Positions 35,589-47,628 of a stretch of DNA of 64,000 nucleotides are shown in pieces. Where the stretch lies: NCBI GenBank assembly GCA_948474755.1, contig CAOLHI010000746.1, positions 458,372 through 522,371 on the forward strand, given 5' to 3'. Position numbers and translations under genes: made by a program. Source of the stretch: Ctenosaura bakeri (Eukaryota > Chordata > Lepidosauria > Squamata > Iguanidae). Within the stretch, counting starts at the first letter, position 1, and every line of letters starts with the position of its first letter. The notes under the pieces are model-generated. The model ran no database searches and had not been told where the DNA came from. It was given only the letters and a program-made list of their open reading frames with translations.

Positions 35589-37196
35589 ATGCAACTGAAG
35601 CATGAGAACAAACTGCATAACTTGCACAGTATACTATTGCAACAGCCCTTGGAGGTCTTGGATCTAGCTGCCTATGTCTCAAAAGCAAAGGTGCAGAACC
35701 TTGAGACAGCCTGGAAGTTTTGTACTAAATCCTGTTGATAACCAAATACCTCTTCAATTCATCTAGGTCCTGGTCATTTCTTTAGGTCAAAACATTTATT
35801 TAACTTTGCTGATCAGTAGCCAAACAGAGCAAGTGCAGGCTGAAACAGTAAGAAATAGTTACTCCACCAAAGTTGTGTGTTCCTTGCCTTATTCTTCTAC
35901 CAGTGAGCTGTTTTATGCTCTTGCCTTGATTTCTGGACCCCTCCATTGCACAAGGCAGAGTGTGTCATTCACCAGAACTGTCTTGTTATGTCTAGAACCT
36001 AAATTAAACTAAATAGAATGAGGCTACATACAGGGAGCTGCAGTGGAAAGAATCAGTCACTAAAAGTCTGCGGCTACTAATCAGAGGACACTGCCTGTCT
36101 CACTTGTCACTTGCTTCCCAAAACAAATGGTGTTATGTTACAAACCTCTCTATGATTACAGTTGTCATAGGAATTAAGTTCACATTCATAAAACAGCAGT
36201 CTGTTTCCTCTTTGTTAACAATATAACAGCCTTAAATCTATAGAAATTTGGGGGAATTGGTTTTGAAACAAACTTCTTTTTTTGAGTATAAGCTAAAATG
36301 CTAATCCTCCTCTTCCCATTCAACCCCCATGAGATCTCAAAAATGCTGCTGGTTAAAGCACAATGACTTTGGCCCCTTTTCATAACAATACTTGAATGGC
36401 AAAATTAGTCTGCCTTTGCCTTGTTTCTACAATGACACTAATGTTCTCTCTTTCAGTAGGTCAAAAAAAATCATGCAAATGAAATTTTGAAAACTCAGCA
36501 AAATGAAGCAGGGTTTTGTTTTGTTTTTTTAGCATATAAAATGAGTGAAGGAACTCAACCCATGATGATCAATACGAGGAAGGTCATGTAAGGCTTATTT
36601 TTGGTTTGTGCATAATGTACTGCTGCATAGTCACTGAATGGCTGATGTTTAATATTAAGATTTCTCTGGTGTTCAATAATAAGGAATACTATGGCTGTAA
36701 CAAGACATTAACAGACATCTTAAAAGAGCAAATGCTAAACTGAGCTGGTACATAGAACAAGCCTCTCCCACAAATGGATTCAGTAGGTTTTCAAAGAGTT
36801 CCAGGTTCATTTCGTACCTGTCTTGTGAAATGACTAGAGGTAGTACTAACGTACCTGTACTAGTGTGGCCCCAGTTTTGCAAGGCTTGCATAGGCATAGA
36901 GTCATTGTCTGTTCTTGTACTAGTAAATTCTGCCCCTCTTGCAATTTTGTGTTGTAATGTCCTCCATGTAATTCTGGTGGTAAAAAGTGCAATGGGGAGA
37001 ATTCTAAGGGAATTTTAATTTTCATTTTTCTTTGAGAAACCAATTGTGTATAATTTCAAGTATAAGAGGGGAGGAGAAAAAAACTTTGTTTCCTAAGTTG
37101 AAATTGATCTATTTTCAAAACATTACTTTCGTACTGATTTTTTGTTTATTGAAATATTGAGTCTTGCAGTTATAGTCTGGATAATTGAACAAATGT

Positions 37197-37202
37197 AATA
37201 AA
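37197..37202 (+). terminator. PTDSS2: Likely PTDSS2 polyadenylation signal (AATAAA)
   Basis: A canonical AATAAA is followed within 3 bases by a GT-rich tract, the arrangement recognised by CPSF and CstF. It is the best such pair downstream of the stop codon. Confidence 0.7.
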
Positions 37203-37225
37203 AGGGTGTTTTGCTGGTGTACTCC

Positions 37226-38920
37226 TGAGTCATGAACTTTGTGGGGAAAGAGAAGGGGAGGTGATCATTCCAGGTTCAACTGTGTGTACCCACTGAAGCA
37301 TGCTTACTATGACAGCACTGAATTGTTCAGGGGCATCACTCTAAATTACCATAAACCAATCCAAGTTTGAGTGAGACATCTAAGATCTGTTGATTTTAGA
37401 TAGCTTGAGTTGCAGCAAATTCTTCACACATCTGTGACATCTTGGACTCTCCAAATTCCTGCAGAAGTACTGCTAAAACAAAATGTGGGAACATTGAAGC
37501 CAGAGCTATGGTATCAAAAGTGTTCAAACCAAACCAGTTTGGCAAAATATGCAGAAGTTTTGTTATACTGAAATTTGCAGTACCATGATGGAATATTAAG
37601 GCTGGAGGCTTTATTGAAGTTTTGCAGGTAAAGAATTCTACCTTCTGGTTATCTGTGGAGTTCTCAAATCTCCCTGTATTTGTGGAAGTGCCATTTGAGA
37701 GAAAGAAGAAGAATCAATTCACTCTGTCTAGGAAACACACTACTTACTATGAGTTGTGGGGCCTCAGGGGACCCTGATCAATCATGCCTGACTTGACACA
37801 CTCATACCCTAGTGTTGCATTTTAGTTACAAAAAAGAATACTGCTAAACACATCGTTGAACCTCCAGGCATGCATCATACTGTGTAACTGCTGTTCTGGA
37901 CTTTTGCAGCAAATTAACCCATATCATCCCATTATAGTCTAAAGTTTTTGGGTGTTTTTGATGGATCCTGTCTCAGTGTAGGAGACTGAGTGATGTTACC
38001 TTTTGGTCTCTTGTACAGTTCTCTTAAAGCATGGAAATACATTGCTATATACAAAGAGGAAGGTAAAAAGAAAAGGAAGCATTTCCTAAAATGTAGGCCA
38101 TTCATATACCGATTTGCTTGATTTAAGTTTTTCCCTTAACTAACTGGAAGGTCAAGGATAAAAAACAAACCAGACTTTGGGAGTCAAAATCAAACACCCA
38201 GAGTTGGCTGAAGTGCATCTTGTTCCATCCCATAACTATCCCAGAAGCTGCTACATTGTCACTGGCTTCATAAAGCTGTTGGTTAGTGAACTGCAAAAAC
38301 ATTAATGCAGAGTTGCATTGACCTGTTAAATGGCTTTGGGATTTTTCTTCAGTAGGAGAAAGGACGGAGGTGACTGATCATGCCCAGAAGAGACAGCCCA
38401 CCCTCCCAAAACTTCCTACAGTAAATTCTTCCAGATTTAACTTTCCATCCAATTGTCAGAATCTTGGAATAAGAACTACAGGAAGGGCAGTACTTTTCCC
38501 AACTCCTTTTTAGCCAACATTTCTAGGTTCCTTCTTCTCATCCCTTAATAAAGGCAGGAAATTTGACTAAGAAATGGGGGAAGAGGGGCTTTGTCATGGG
38601 TTCGGTTTGTACTGGGGGGAGTTTGTATCTCTGATCGTACACTCTTATCCAGAATTTGAGGGGTGGTGATATTCTCCTGGTCCCATGACTGCATTTCTTT
38701 TCTCAATTCCCCCAGGAAAAAGTAGTTGCTACTTCTTTTATTCCAGTAGTCATCATTCCTAGAAGGCTGCTTTGCAGATTAGTACTTGACTGCCAAAAAA
38801 AATCAACACTTTTGTATCACCTTGAAAATTAGCACCTTGGTTAGGGCATTGACTTTTGTGGAAGTTGTTGGAGGAAAGGGTTGCTCTCCATAGAAGTTTA
38901 TGTGGGAATATAAAAGTGTG
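37226..38920. other. Intergenic, nothing recognised
   Basis: 1.7 kb downstream of the predicted PTDSS2 3' end. I see no ORF with a known motif, no clear repeat and no RNA gene. Confidence 0.6.
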
Positions 38921-39061
38921 AAATCTCGCTCAGGGTTTGATTCTCTGCTTGGCCATGGAAGCCCATTGGGTGACCTTGGGCACATCATACACACAGCCCC
39001 AGAAAACCTTGTGATAGGTTCACCTTAGAATCACCATAAGTCACACAACAACAACAACAAC
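38920..39061 (+). mobile_element. tRNA-derived SINE, + strand, (ACA)n tail
   Basis: A box-B-like agggtttgattctctgcttg is followed by ggccatggaagcccattggg, tgaccttgggca, accataagtcacacaacaac and a CAA/ACA tail. The 5' tRNA part is degraded. It shares its body with the minus-strand copies at 41087, 41452, 50671, 54580 and 55730. Confidence 0.75.
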
Positions 39062-39184
39062 AGGTACCATAAGATCCTTTTATTCTAGTTACCATTCCTA
39101 GCACTAGCACTGTGGAAGACATATTCTCTGTATGTAGCAATAAAAGCACAATTTTTCAGAAAAACAAACAAACCGTATTTACTT

Positions 39185-40740
39185 TTTAAATTTTATTTAT
39201 TTATTTGTTGATTTATTTCCTAATTGGATGGTTACAAATGGAGCTACAAGGTCCTGAATTCTAAGGAAGTATAAGGTGTAAGCTTGTGTCAGTTTATCAG
39301 GAACAGGCACAAAGAAGACATGGTAAAAACCAGAAGAAACCATCAACATTAGTAGAGCAAAGACAGCTGTTTGTTTCACTAATCTTCCATACTGCCGAGG
39401 AGACATAAAGCGTTCATTCGTATAAAAAGAACTCGAAAAAGGAAACCAAAGCCAGAAGAATTGGGGAAGCAGACACATCAACAACTTGTAGATATTTTAT
39501 TCATCATTCTAAACTAGGATATTCCATAATCCAATCTTCTTTCCATTTTTCCTGGAGAAAATTAGCTTCAGAAACAAATAAGGAGAACTGTTTATTTCCC
39601 TTGACATTTTTCTGGGCCTTCACAGTTTTAGTAGAGATTTGGAGTTTCAAAACTCTTAACCCTTCCTCTGATTCTTTTTTCCCCACTTGACCTTTTGGCT
39701 GGGGAAGCATTGTAATGTCCTCTGCTTGGCAATACACCCTCCACACTTAAGGGTGCAGCAGGACCTTGTGTTGCAATCTCTAACATGGAATAGATGTCAA
39801 GGAGTACAGAATGAACTGGAGCTGCCCTATTGCTAATATTACCTACTGTGGGTTTTAATTTAGCCACTTGTGTAAGCAAAGGAGTGTGAGAGCCATCATC
39901 TGCCTCTAGCTATAATTCTTACAGCTGCTTTTGAACCATTATAGAATCAGTATCATATGTAAACATGTCAGCATCTTGTCAAAATGGGACTTATTCCCTT
40001 GAAAGTGATCAACTCCAAATCCTCTTCTAGCTGTCTAGTCCCAGTAATTGAAGTAACTCTACAGTTGTGTGGCATCAGTCACTTATGTAGCAGTCACTCA
40101 GTGAGCTGGCTCTGACTCTCATCAGATCAATTGACAGGCCTAAGCCTTGGAGATATTTTTTAAAAATAATTGCATGTTGATTTCCTCTAAAGAGCGCCAG
40201 ACAAATATTTCTTATTCAAAACAGACTGGACTAAGCTGAGCAATGAAACTTTTCTAATACATTCTGAGACTCACTTTCTTTTTTAACACCTCATAAGTTA
40301 AGGAAGCATCACTTTTTTGAAAGGCAGCTACTAGATCATTCTTTTTTCATCCTTTAACAGACACTGCTCTGCATACTTTTAAGTACGTCTGCAACAGAAG
40401 AGCAGAAAATCGCCGCAGACCACATATACTGAGATGTTTCAATTTTTGGATGACTGTAAATCCCACACCCACATTGCAAGCAGCTCATCATAAAACCCTG
40501 CTTCATTGGCACTGCTGGTTAACTTCATTTCAGAAACATTGGCTGGAACTGCTACCAAATCCTCTTAACTTTGATTGCAGAGCTTTACACTCAATTAGCA
40601 AAGAGATGCTTGGTGTGAAAAGCTGAAGGAGTTATCTTTCAGTCTGTCTAAAAAGTCTTAAGAGAAACCAGCACTTAGTTGAAACCTGTACTGCCATAAC
40701 CAGCGTGGCAGAAAAGAGGGGGAGAGAGGAGTTCATTTAC
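39185..40740 (-). pseudogene. Decayed coding-like sequence, possible processed pseudogene, parent unknown
   Basis: On the minus strand several long readable segments follow one another with stops and frame changes between them, as in a dead coding sequence. Examples are SLTYEVLKKKVSLRM (near 40240), ADDGSHTPLLTQVAKLKPTV then SVLLDIYSMLEIATQGPA (39750-39900), and VSEANFLQEKWKEDW (near 39550). An AAAT-rich, AATAAA-containing end lies at 39185-39220, as expected for a degenerate poly(A) tail, and no introns are visible. I do not recognise the parent protein. It could instead be an unfamiliar transposon ORF. Boundaries are guesses. Confidence 0.35.
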
Positions 40741-41086
40741 AGTGCCATTAATGTGAGTGTCTGTTAACCATTTTACACAGTAAATGTTGTCTTACGAAGA
40801 AAGAAAACAGGACTGATGTGCAAAGTGAGTTGCTGAAAAGCAAACTAAACCATATCATGTTAAGGCCTATTGCAAAAACAATACTTCAAAAAGTGGGAGA
40901 AAGAAAGCAGTCAGTCATTTTTCTAAAGCTGCTGAATTTTGCCAGGTTCCTGTGGACTGACTTGTTGAAGAGTCAGTCAGTCTTAAATATCACAGCCATT
41001 CCAATGCACTGAGCCTGAGCACACCTGTCATTATTGCCAGCATGGAAGTTCTGAGCTGAATTCTAACTGTGAGCTTCCTTTCCATA

Positions 41087-41275
41087 TTGTTGCTGTTGTG
41101 TGCCTTCAAGCCATTTCCAACTTATGACAACCTAAGGTGAACCCATCATAGGGTTTTGGGGGGCTGAGTGTATGTGACATGCCCAAGGTCACCCAGTGGG
41201 TTTCTATGGCTGAGTGGGGAATCAAACCCTTGTCTTCAGGGTTGTAGTCCAACCTCTACACTATGCTGGCTCACC
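41087..41275 (-). mobile_element. tRNA-derived SINE, minus strand
   Basis: On the minus strand it starts gagccagcatagtgtagagg, which contains a pol III box A (tagtgtagagg). A box-B region (gggtttgattcc) follows, then the shared body, ending in (CAA)n-like sequence (ttgttgctgttgtg on +). It is nearly full length. Confidence 0.85.
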
Positions 41276-41309
41276 TTTAAAGATACTGTGGCCAAATTAT
41301 CAGTAATGG

Positions 41310-41790
41310 GTGTATCCAGAGTACACATTTATATCAGTTTGATACCACTTTGACTGTCATGACTTCTTCCTAAGAGAGCCTAGGATTTATAGTATAGTGA
41401 CATACTTAGAATTCTCTGCTAGGTTGTTCCCCTGAACTACAGTTCCAAAGATTTTGTTGTTATATGCCTTCAAGTTGTTTCTGACTTATTGTGAACCTAA
41501 GGCCACCCTATCATGAAGTTTTCTGAAGCTGAGAGTGTGTAATGCATCCAAGACCACCCAATGGGTTTCCATGGCTGAACAGGGAATAAAACTCTGGTCC
41601 CTGGGGTCATAGTCCGATGATCAAACCACTATACCAAAGTGGCTCTCAAGATACCTTGTTTCATTATCTTCTCAGAGTACCTTGGGAACCGTAGTGTGGT
41701 AGGTACTGTAGAGCTGTCTAGCAGAAGATTCTAAACACTTCTCTAAACTTCAAGTTCCAGGATTCCTTAAGAAGAACTCTTAAAGTGGCA
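41310..41790. mobile_element. Foldback MITE interrupted by a SINE
   Basis: The left arm (tttgataccactttgactgt, catgacttcttcctaag) and right arm (cttaagaagaactcttaaag, tggcatcaaatggcagt) are inverted copies, as in the element at 31412. A SINE (41452-41648) sits in the middle, so it inserted after the MITE. Confidence 0.65.
41452..41648 (-). mobile_element. tRNA-derived SINE, minus strand, nested in MITE
   Basis: tttgttgttatatgccttca ... acccaatgggtttccatggc ... accactataccaaagtggct: the same family as 41087-41275, with an eroded box A. Confidence 0.75.
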
Positions 41791-42966
41791 TCAAATGGCA
41801 GTTATACATTGTGAACTGTCTTACCAAAGGCAAACGACCAGTTCACAAAAGACAAGGGGTTCATTTTCAGGGATCCGGAGGCAACCAAAGACACCAGTTG
41901 CAGTTGAACTGCAGGCAGTTTAAGCATAAGCATACAAGCTGATACAACATCAGCATACAGATGAATCCATCTAAGCCTATGATGTTCAGTAACACAGATG
42001 GATTTCTCACCAAGCAAAACTCCTTTAAACTGCTGCCCAGGAGCTCGGGATGAAGCAGCGAATGGAAGCCCTTTGTATAGCCACCAAGTGCACAGCACTC
42101 CAGCTGTAAGCCCATGCTGAGCTCCCACTGAGAGTACATTCTAGATTTTTATACCCCTCGGGCTGGGAGGACTTGGCCAGCTTTCATAGAAACTTTGAGA
42201 TTGTTTGCACATCTGGGATGAGCTAAATTCCTTACAACTACCAAGGTCACCAATTAAATGGCTATCTTTTGAGTTCCTCCTAGCACCCGTTATCTAGCCC
42301 TAATTAGCCAGTTGTCCCAAGCCAAAGGCAGGGGCTCATTAGCCAACACTACCTGCAACCTTTTTTTGTCTACATGTTAAGCTAACAAGCATGCAGGATA
42401 CATCAAAGCGGAATACAGAAATTAAGGCAAGTTACAGTGTGCTTGGCAAGCCAGAAGGCCTTTCTAGACCTTTCATAGGAGTAGAATGGGGAAACTTAGA
42501 TCATGGAGGAATAAACTGAGGTCAAGCCATTCCTTACACCTCCTCGAGATCACAACAGTCTTCTGATCATTTTCCAAACATGAACCATCTCCCAGTCCTG
42601 GACAATGTGTCCAGATATTATCGGACCACAGTTCCCATCAACCCTCACCAGTGCTGTAGCAGTAGCTCTCAACTGGGCAGGTGGACTTCATCTCCCAGAA
42701 GACCAAACCAGCTCAGCCAGTTTTCAGGGATTCTGTAAACTGAAGACTTAACAACATCTCAGAACATCTTTGGTTAAGCACCGTTGCTCTAGACTGTACT
42801 AGGATACTTCCCATACTTCATGGGAAGAAATCAGATTATGTTGGACTGCAGCTCCCAGCCTTCCCAGTCATTGGCTGTGCTGGCTAGGGCTAATGGAAGT
42901 TGCACTTAAGTACTATCTGGAGGGCCATATGATTCCCACCCCTGCCAGTAATCCTTAAAACAACTC
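41791..42966. other. Intergenic with hAT-like fragments
   Basis: No gene is seen. Old hAT-like MITE pieces lie at about 42600-42720 (cggaccacagttcccatcaa) and 42828-42945 (tgttggactgcagctcccag ... ctggctagggctaatgg). The short frames near 41800-42139 have no recognisable domain. Confidence 0.5.
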
Positions 42967-42981
42967 TGTCAAGTAATTCTT
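42967..42981 (+). repeat. L1 target-site duplication, left copy
   Basis: TGTCAAGTAATTCTT, identical to 49018-49032, next to the poly(T) that is the L1 poly(A) tail read on the + strand. Confidence 0.95.
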
Positions 42982-43416
42982 TTTTTTTTTAATTTTTTTA
43001 AATTTTTATTAATTATATAACTAAATCACAAATACAAAACAAGAAAAAAAAGTTAAACACCATGTGATATACATAATAGTGAATTAAAAAAAAATAATTT
43101 TTTTTCTTTTTCTTTTTTCTCTCTCTTAAGCAATACTAACTTTCATTGTTATTTTGCACCTTTATCCTTAAATTTATAAATCTGTTCAACTATTATAATT
43201 TCACATTTAATTCAATATTTTTCACATCCCCTTTAATCTATTTCTATTGTTAATTCTTTTAACTTTTTTTTAAAAAAACATTGACATCACTTATCCTTTT
43301 AAATCTATAAATCACAAGTTTAACACACACACCTACTAGGAGTTACAAAATATACAACATAAAAGAAAAACAAAACTAAAACTAAAAAATACCCACCCCC
43401 AGAGCCAACTTTTTAT
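42982..43416 (-). other. L1 3' UTR and poly(A)
   Basis: About 430 bases, AT-rich with an A-rich end on the L1 strand (T-rich at 42978-43015 on +). No G-rich tract of the mammalian L1 3' UTR type is seen; in this element the G-rich tract is between the ORFs. Confidence 0.7.
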
Positions 43417-46400
43417 TTAATCCACTTTCCAAAATTGCCATTCTTCTTTTGACAGGGTAGTATTACTATCTCTTTTCAGAACTTTATCCAAAAATATTTT
43501 CCAAATTTCTTCAAAATCATTCCCTTTAACCAAACCTTTCATAAATCTAATTCTACATGTTAGTTTATCATTAATTGCGATTTTCCACACTTCGTTATAC
43601 CATTCCTCTATTTGAAATTTTTCATTTGCTTTCCATTTTTTTGCTATTATTAATCTCGCTGCAGTTAACAAATTTGTTATTAATTCTTTCTTTACTTGAG
43701 TACACTCAACCTTATCATATATAGATAACAATGCAATATTTGGACATACTGGTATATCTGCTCCTATAATCTCTTTTATCTCTTTAAAAACCTTTTGCCA
43801 AAACTCCATTATCTTATTGCAATTCCACCACATATGCATATATGTACCAATTTCTTGACATCCTCTCCAACATAATCTTGAATATTTCTCATCTATTTGA
43901 TTTAATTTCACTGGAGTCAAGTACCATTTCCACACTAATTTATAATAATTCTCTTTTATTCTTATTGATAATTTTTTTAAATGACGTTGTTTCCAAATTT
44001 TTCTCCATTCTTGTATATCTATATTTTGTACTATCTCTTCCTCCCATATTTTTCTAAGAAAATCCTCTTCTTGTTCTTTTGCTAATATTTTATATATTTC
44101 ACTTGTAATACCTTTTAGTATTTCATTTTCTTGCATATTTTCTCTTTGAATAATAATTTGTTCAAATTTAGTATATTCTTTAAAATCCTTAACATATCTT
44201 TTCATACTCTTTGTCCATTGCTCTAATTGTATATAATTAAACCAGGATATTTTAGTTTCCTGCAATCTCTCTTTCATTCTATCTTTATTTATCATTATTT
44301 TCATCCATTCTTTTAATCTATAAATTTTTTGTTTTTTTATTTCTTTCTCTATTATTTCTCTTAAATTTATTGGAAATTTTTCCATCATCACTATCGGAGT
44401 TAATATTGATATATTCGGTATTAATTTTCTTTTATTTTTTTTCCATATTTCTATTATATTTTTTATAAAAGGATTTTCTATCTTCTCCATTTCTTTCTTT
44501 GAAAAATTCCTAAAAAATATATTTTCTAATTTTGTCTCAATATTCATATCTTCTATCTCTAACCAATCTAAATCACCCTTTCCTGAAACCCCCTCTATGA
44601 TATATCTCAATTGATTTGCATAATAATACCATTTTAAATTTGGAAGTCCCAGGCCACCTTCTTTTTGACTTTTATACCAATATTTCTTGTTAATCCTCGA
44701 TTTTTTATTTCCATTACAAAAATTATTTAATATCTTTTGCCACTCCTTTAATTCTTCCTCTGATATTTTTATTGGTAGCATTCTAAACAAAAAGTTAATT
44801 TTAGGTAAAATTTTCATTTTTACCACTGCTATTCTACCAAACCACGATAGCTTTATATTTTTGTAGTCCTCTAATTTCCTTTTTGTTTCTAATCTTAATT
44901 TCTTGAAATTTTTTTCCTGTAATTCTTGTAAATTTTTTGTAATCTCTATTCCTAAATATTTAATTGATTCTTTTATTTTAAGTAATCCTCTTTTACTACT
45001 TATAAATTTTTGTACTTCTTCTTTAGTATAATTAAATAACATTATTTCTGATTTGGCCCAATTTATTTCTAATCCCGTCTTCTCCCCAAACTCTATTAAA
45101 TGTTTATCTATCCTATCTATCTTTTCAATTGGATCCTTAATTGTCAACAATGTGTCATCTGCAAATAAGCTTATTTTATTTTTTTCCTTAACTCCAATTC
45201 CTTCCAAATTCTCATCATTTCTTATCACATTCGCTAACATTTCTATAACTATTGCAAATAAAACTGGAGATAATGGACATCCTTGTCTCGTTCCTCTTGT
45301 TATTTGAATCTGTTCTGTAAATCCATCATTTACCATCACTACAGATGTATTATGTGAATACAATTGATTTATTAACCCTTTAAATCTCTCTCCTAATCCT
45401 ATTTTATTTAAAATTGTTTTTAATGCCGGCCATTCCACACAATCAAAGGCTTTAAATATATCTAGGGCTAAAATTCCAGCTTTTTGTTTATCTCTGTCCA
45501 TTATATTTATTTTATTTATCGTTTTCCCTATTAAATTTGCCATCTGTCTTCCTTGAATAAAACCACATTGATCTTTATGTATATACTTATAAATAAATTT
45601 ATTTAACCTCTTCGCCATTATTGCTGTCAAGATTTTTGCATCTTGATTTATTAAAGATATTGGTCTATAAGAACCTGGATCATCAGATCCTATTTTGGTT
45701 TTAAAATTAATATTATTAGTGACTGCTTCCATGATAATGGAATTTTTTCACCCCTCAATATACTATTATATAACACTTTTAGTTTAGGAATTAGACCTTT
45801 TTTAAATGTTTTATAATATTCTGGACCTAGTCCATCCAATCCTGGTGATTTTCCTCCTTTTAAATTATTTATTACTTCTTCTATTTCCTCTTCTGATATC
45901 ATTTCTTCCATCAATCCTTTATCTTGTTCTGTTAATCTTACTTTCCAATTTTCATTAATATACTCCTCTATGTTCTCTAAAGATTTATCTTCTGCTGAAT
46001 ACAATTCTCGAAAAAATTCCTCAAATATTTTTAATTTCTCTTTCATCAACCTTTTTTCTTTACCAAATTTATCTTTAACTACGCCAATCATATTTCTAGT
46101 TTTTTTTGATTGTACTGATTTAGCCAGCATTTTAGAATTTTTATTACTATATTCAAAGTATTCCCTTTCCAAGTATATTCAAGTTTTCTGAACTTCGTCC
46201 ATTTCTATCTTTTCTAATTCATCTCTTTTTGCTTGTAATATTATTAATTTCTGTTTAGTTCTATCTATTATATAATCATTCTCTAGTTCCTTTATTTCTT
46301 TTTCTAATTTTAATTTTTTTTCTCCTAATTGTCTCTTTAATTTGCTTGATTCTTTAATGCATAATCCTCTTACCACTGCCTTCATTGTATCCCACAATAC

Positions 46401-47249
46401 ATCTTGTGTTACTTCCTTATTGTTTATATCCCAAATTTCTTGCCACTCCTTCTCTATTTTATTTACTATCTCCTTATAATTAAATAACTTAGTATCCAGT
46501 CTCCACCTTTTTGCTTCTCTATAATTCCTTTTCATAGTTATATCCAAGTTCATCAGAGCATGATCTGTCACTTTTATTGTTTCAATTTCTGTATTTATTA
46601 ATCTAGGTATCATATTCTTTGAAACAAAAATATAATCTATTCTTGAGTAATTTTTATGAACTGATGAATAATACGTATATTTCTTTTCTTCACCCTTTAT
46701 TAGCCTCCAAACATCTATCAGTTCATTTCTACTCACTAATTTATTCAAAATTGTTATATTATTGTATCTATCTCTAATTGATGGATCTGATTTATCTTTC
46801 CATCTATCCATCACCATATTAAAATCACCTGCGATTATTGTATAGTCTCCTTTCATTTTTTTGATCTTATTAAATATTTCTTCATAAAACTCTTTTTGCT
46901 TTTCATTAGGTGCGTAAATATTCATTATACCATATGTTTCTCCATCTATTTCACCTTGTATAATTACATATCTACCTTTTTCATCTAACTCCACACTTGT
47001 TACAATGAAATTGCATCTTTTGGAAATTATTATTGCAACTCCTCTTGATTTGGATGTACCAAATGCTTCCTCATAAATGGCTACCCAGTTCAATCTAAGC
47101 TCATTTTTTTTATCTCTTTTTCCATGTGTTTCTTGTAAAAAAATTATATCGGCCTTATCTTTTTTTAATATCGATTCTATCCTTTTTCTCTTTATTATTG
47201 ACCCCAAACCTTTCACATTCAATGTTGATATTCTCAATCTATTCTCCAT
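43417..47249 (-). pseudogene. L1 ORF2 (endonuclease / reverse transcriptase), one stop and one frameshift
   Basis: It starts MENRLRISTLNVKGLGS at 47249. The endonuclease domain has its motifs in order: LQETH, IYAPN, AGDFN, RIDYIFVS and VTDHA, so all catalytic positions look intact. A TGA at 46179-46181 interrupts the frame after the endonuclease; the same frame resumes at once and holds KGGKSPGLDGLGPEYYK. A frameshift near 45690-45710 leads to the rest: SYRPISLIN, LALDIFKAFDCVEW (motif A), RGTRQGCPLSPVLF (motif B) and FADD (motif C, 45154-45165). A C-terminal CX3CX7HX4C cluster lies at 43819-43872, the L1 hallmark. The full frame would encode about 1,270 residues, normal for L1. The enzyme nicks target DNA and copies L1 RNA there. 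Confidence 0.93.
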
Positions 47250-47307
47250 TTTTCATATTTTGAATTTTCTAATTCCACTCCCCATTGGCTCTTTAATGTG
47301 ATGGTGC

Positions 47308-47382
47308 TCCCCTTCCCCTTCCCTTCCCCCCTCCCACTCCCCTCCCCCTTCCCGCCCTCCCCTCCCCTCCCCACACAAACAT
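47308..47382 (-). promoter_or_regulatory. G-rich tract between L1 ORF1 and ORF2
   Basis: The + strand is a run of C-tracts; the L1-sense strand therefore has about a dozen runs of 3-6 G separated by 1-2 bases. It fits the G-quadruplex pattern and lies 60-130 bases before the ORF2 start codon. Confidence 0.8.
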
Positions 47383-47628
47383 TTCTCCCCCCTCTTCCTC
47401 CAAAGCACTTCTGCCTTGGAAACGACCAGCCATGGTCCTGGGGGGGGGTGAAGGTATGCCAACTCCCGGCATAGAGACCAATACCCTCTCCCGATTTATT
47501 TTCTTTCCCATATTTTTTTTCCCTCTCTTCCTCCTCCCTTCCCTCTCTCTACCCTCTTGCTTTATATATATATAAATCTATCTCTATGCATTTATAATCT
47601 ATAAGAATATATTTTACTCAGTAGTCAT

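Larger units (their letters stand above)
35135..37225 (+). other. PTDSS2: PTDSS2 3' untranslated region (predicted)
   Basis: About 2.1 kb runs from the stop codon to just past an AATAAA at 37197-37202. The AATAAA is followed by GT-rich sequence (ggtgttttgctggtgt), a good downstream element. No interspersed repeat is evident, unusual for this window and in keeping with an exon. An earlier AATAAA at 35447-35452 could give a short form. The exact cleavage site cannot be seen. Confidence 0.7.

Noticed and set aside
35430..35738. 102-codon frame in the PTDSS2 3' UTR
   Set aside because: No motif, and it crosses the G-run; expected by chance in a UTR.
41087..41275. tRNA gene (box A/box B present)
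   Set aside because: The tRNA-like head is joined to the SINE body and (CAA)n tail and cannot fold to a full cloverleaf; it is a SINE promoter.
43842..47301. Several + strand frames of 70-84 codons
   Set aside because: They are reverse-strand shadows of L1 ORF2.
47293..47511. Gly/Glu/Arg-rich minus-strand frames in the L1 spacer
   Set aside because: Produced by the G-rich tract in different frames; no conserved protein.
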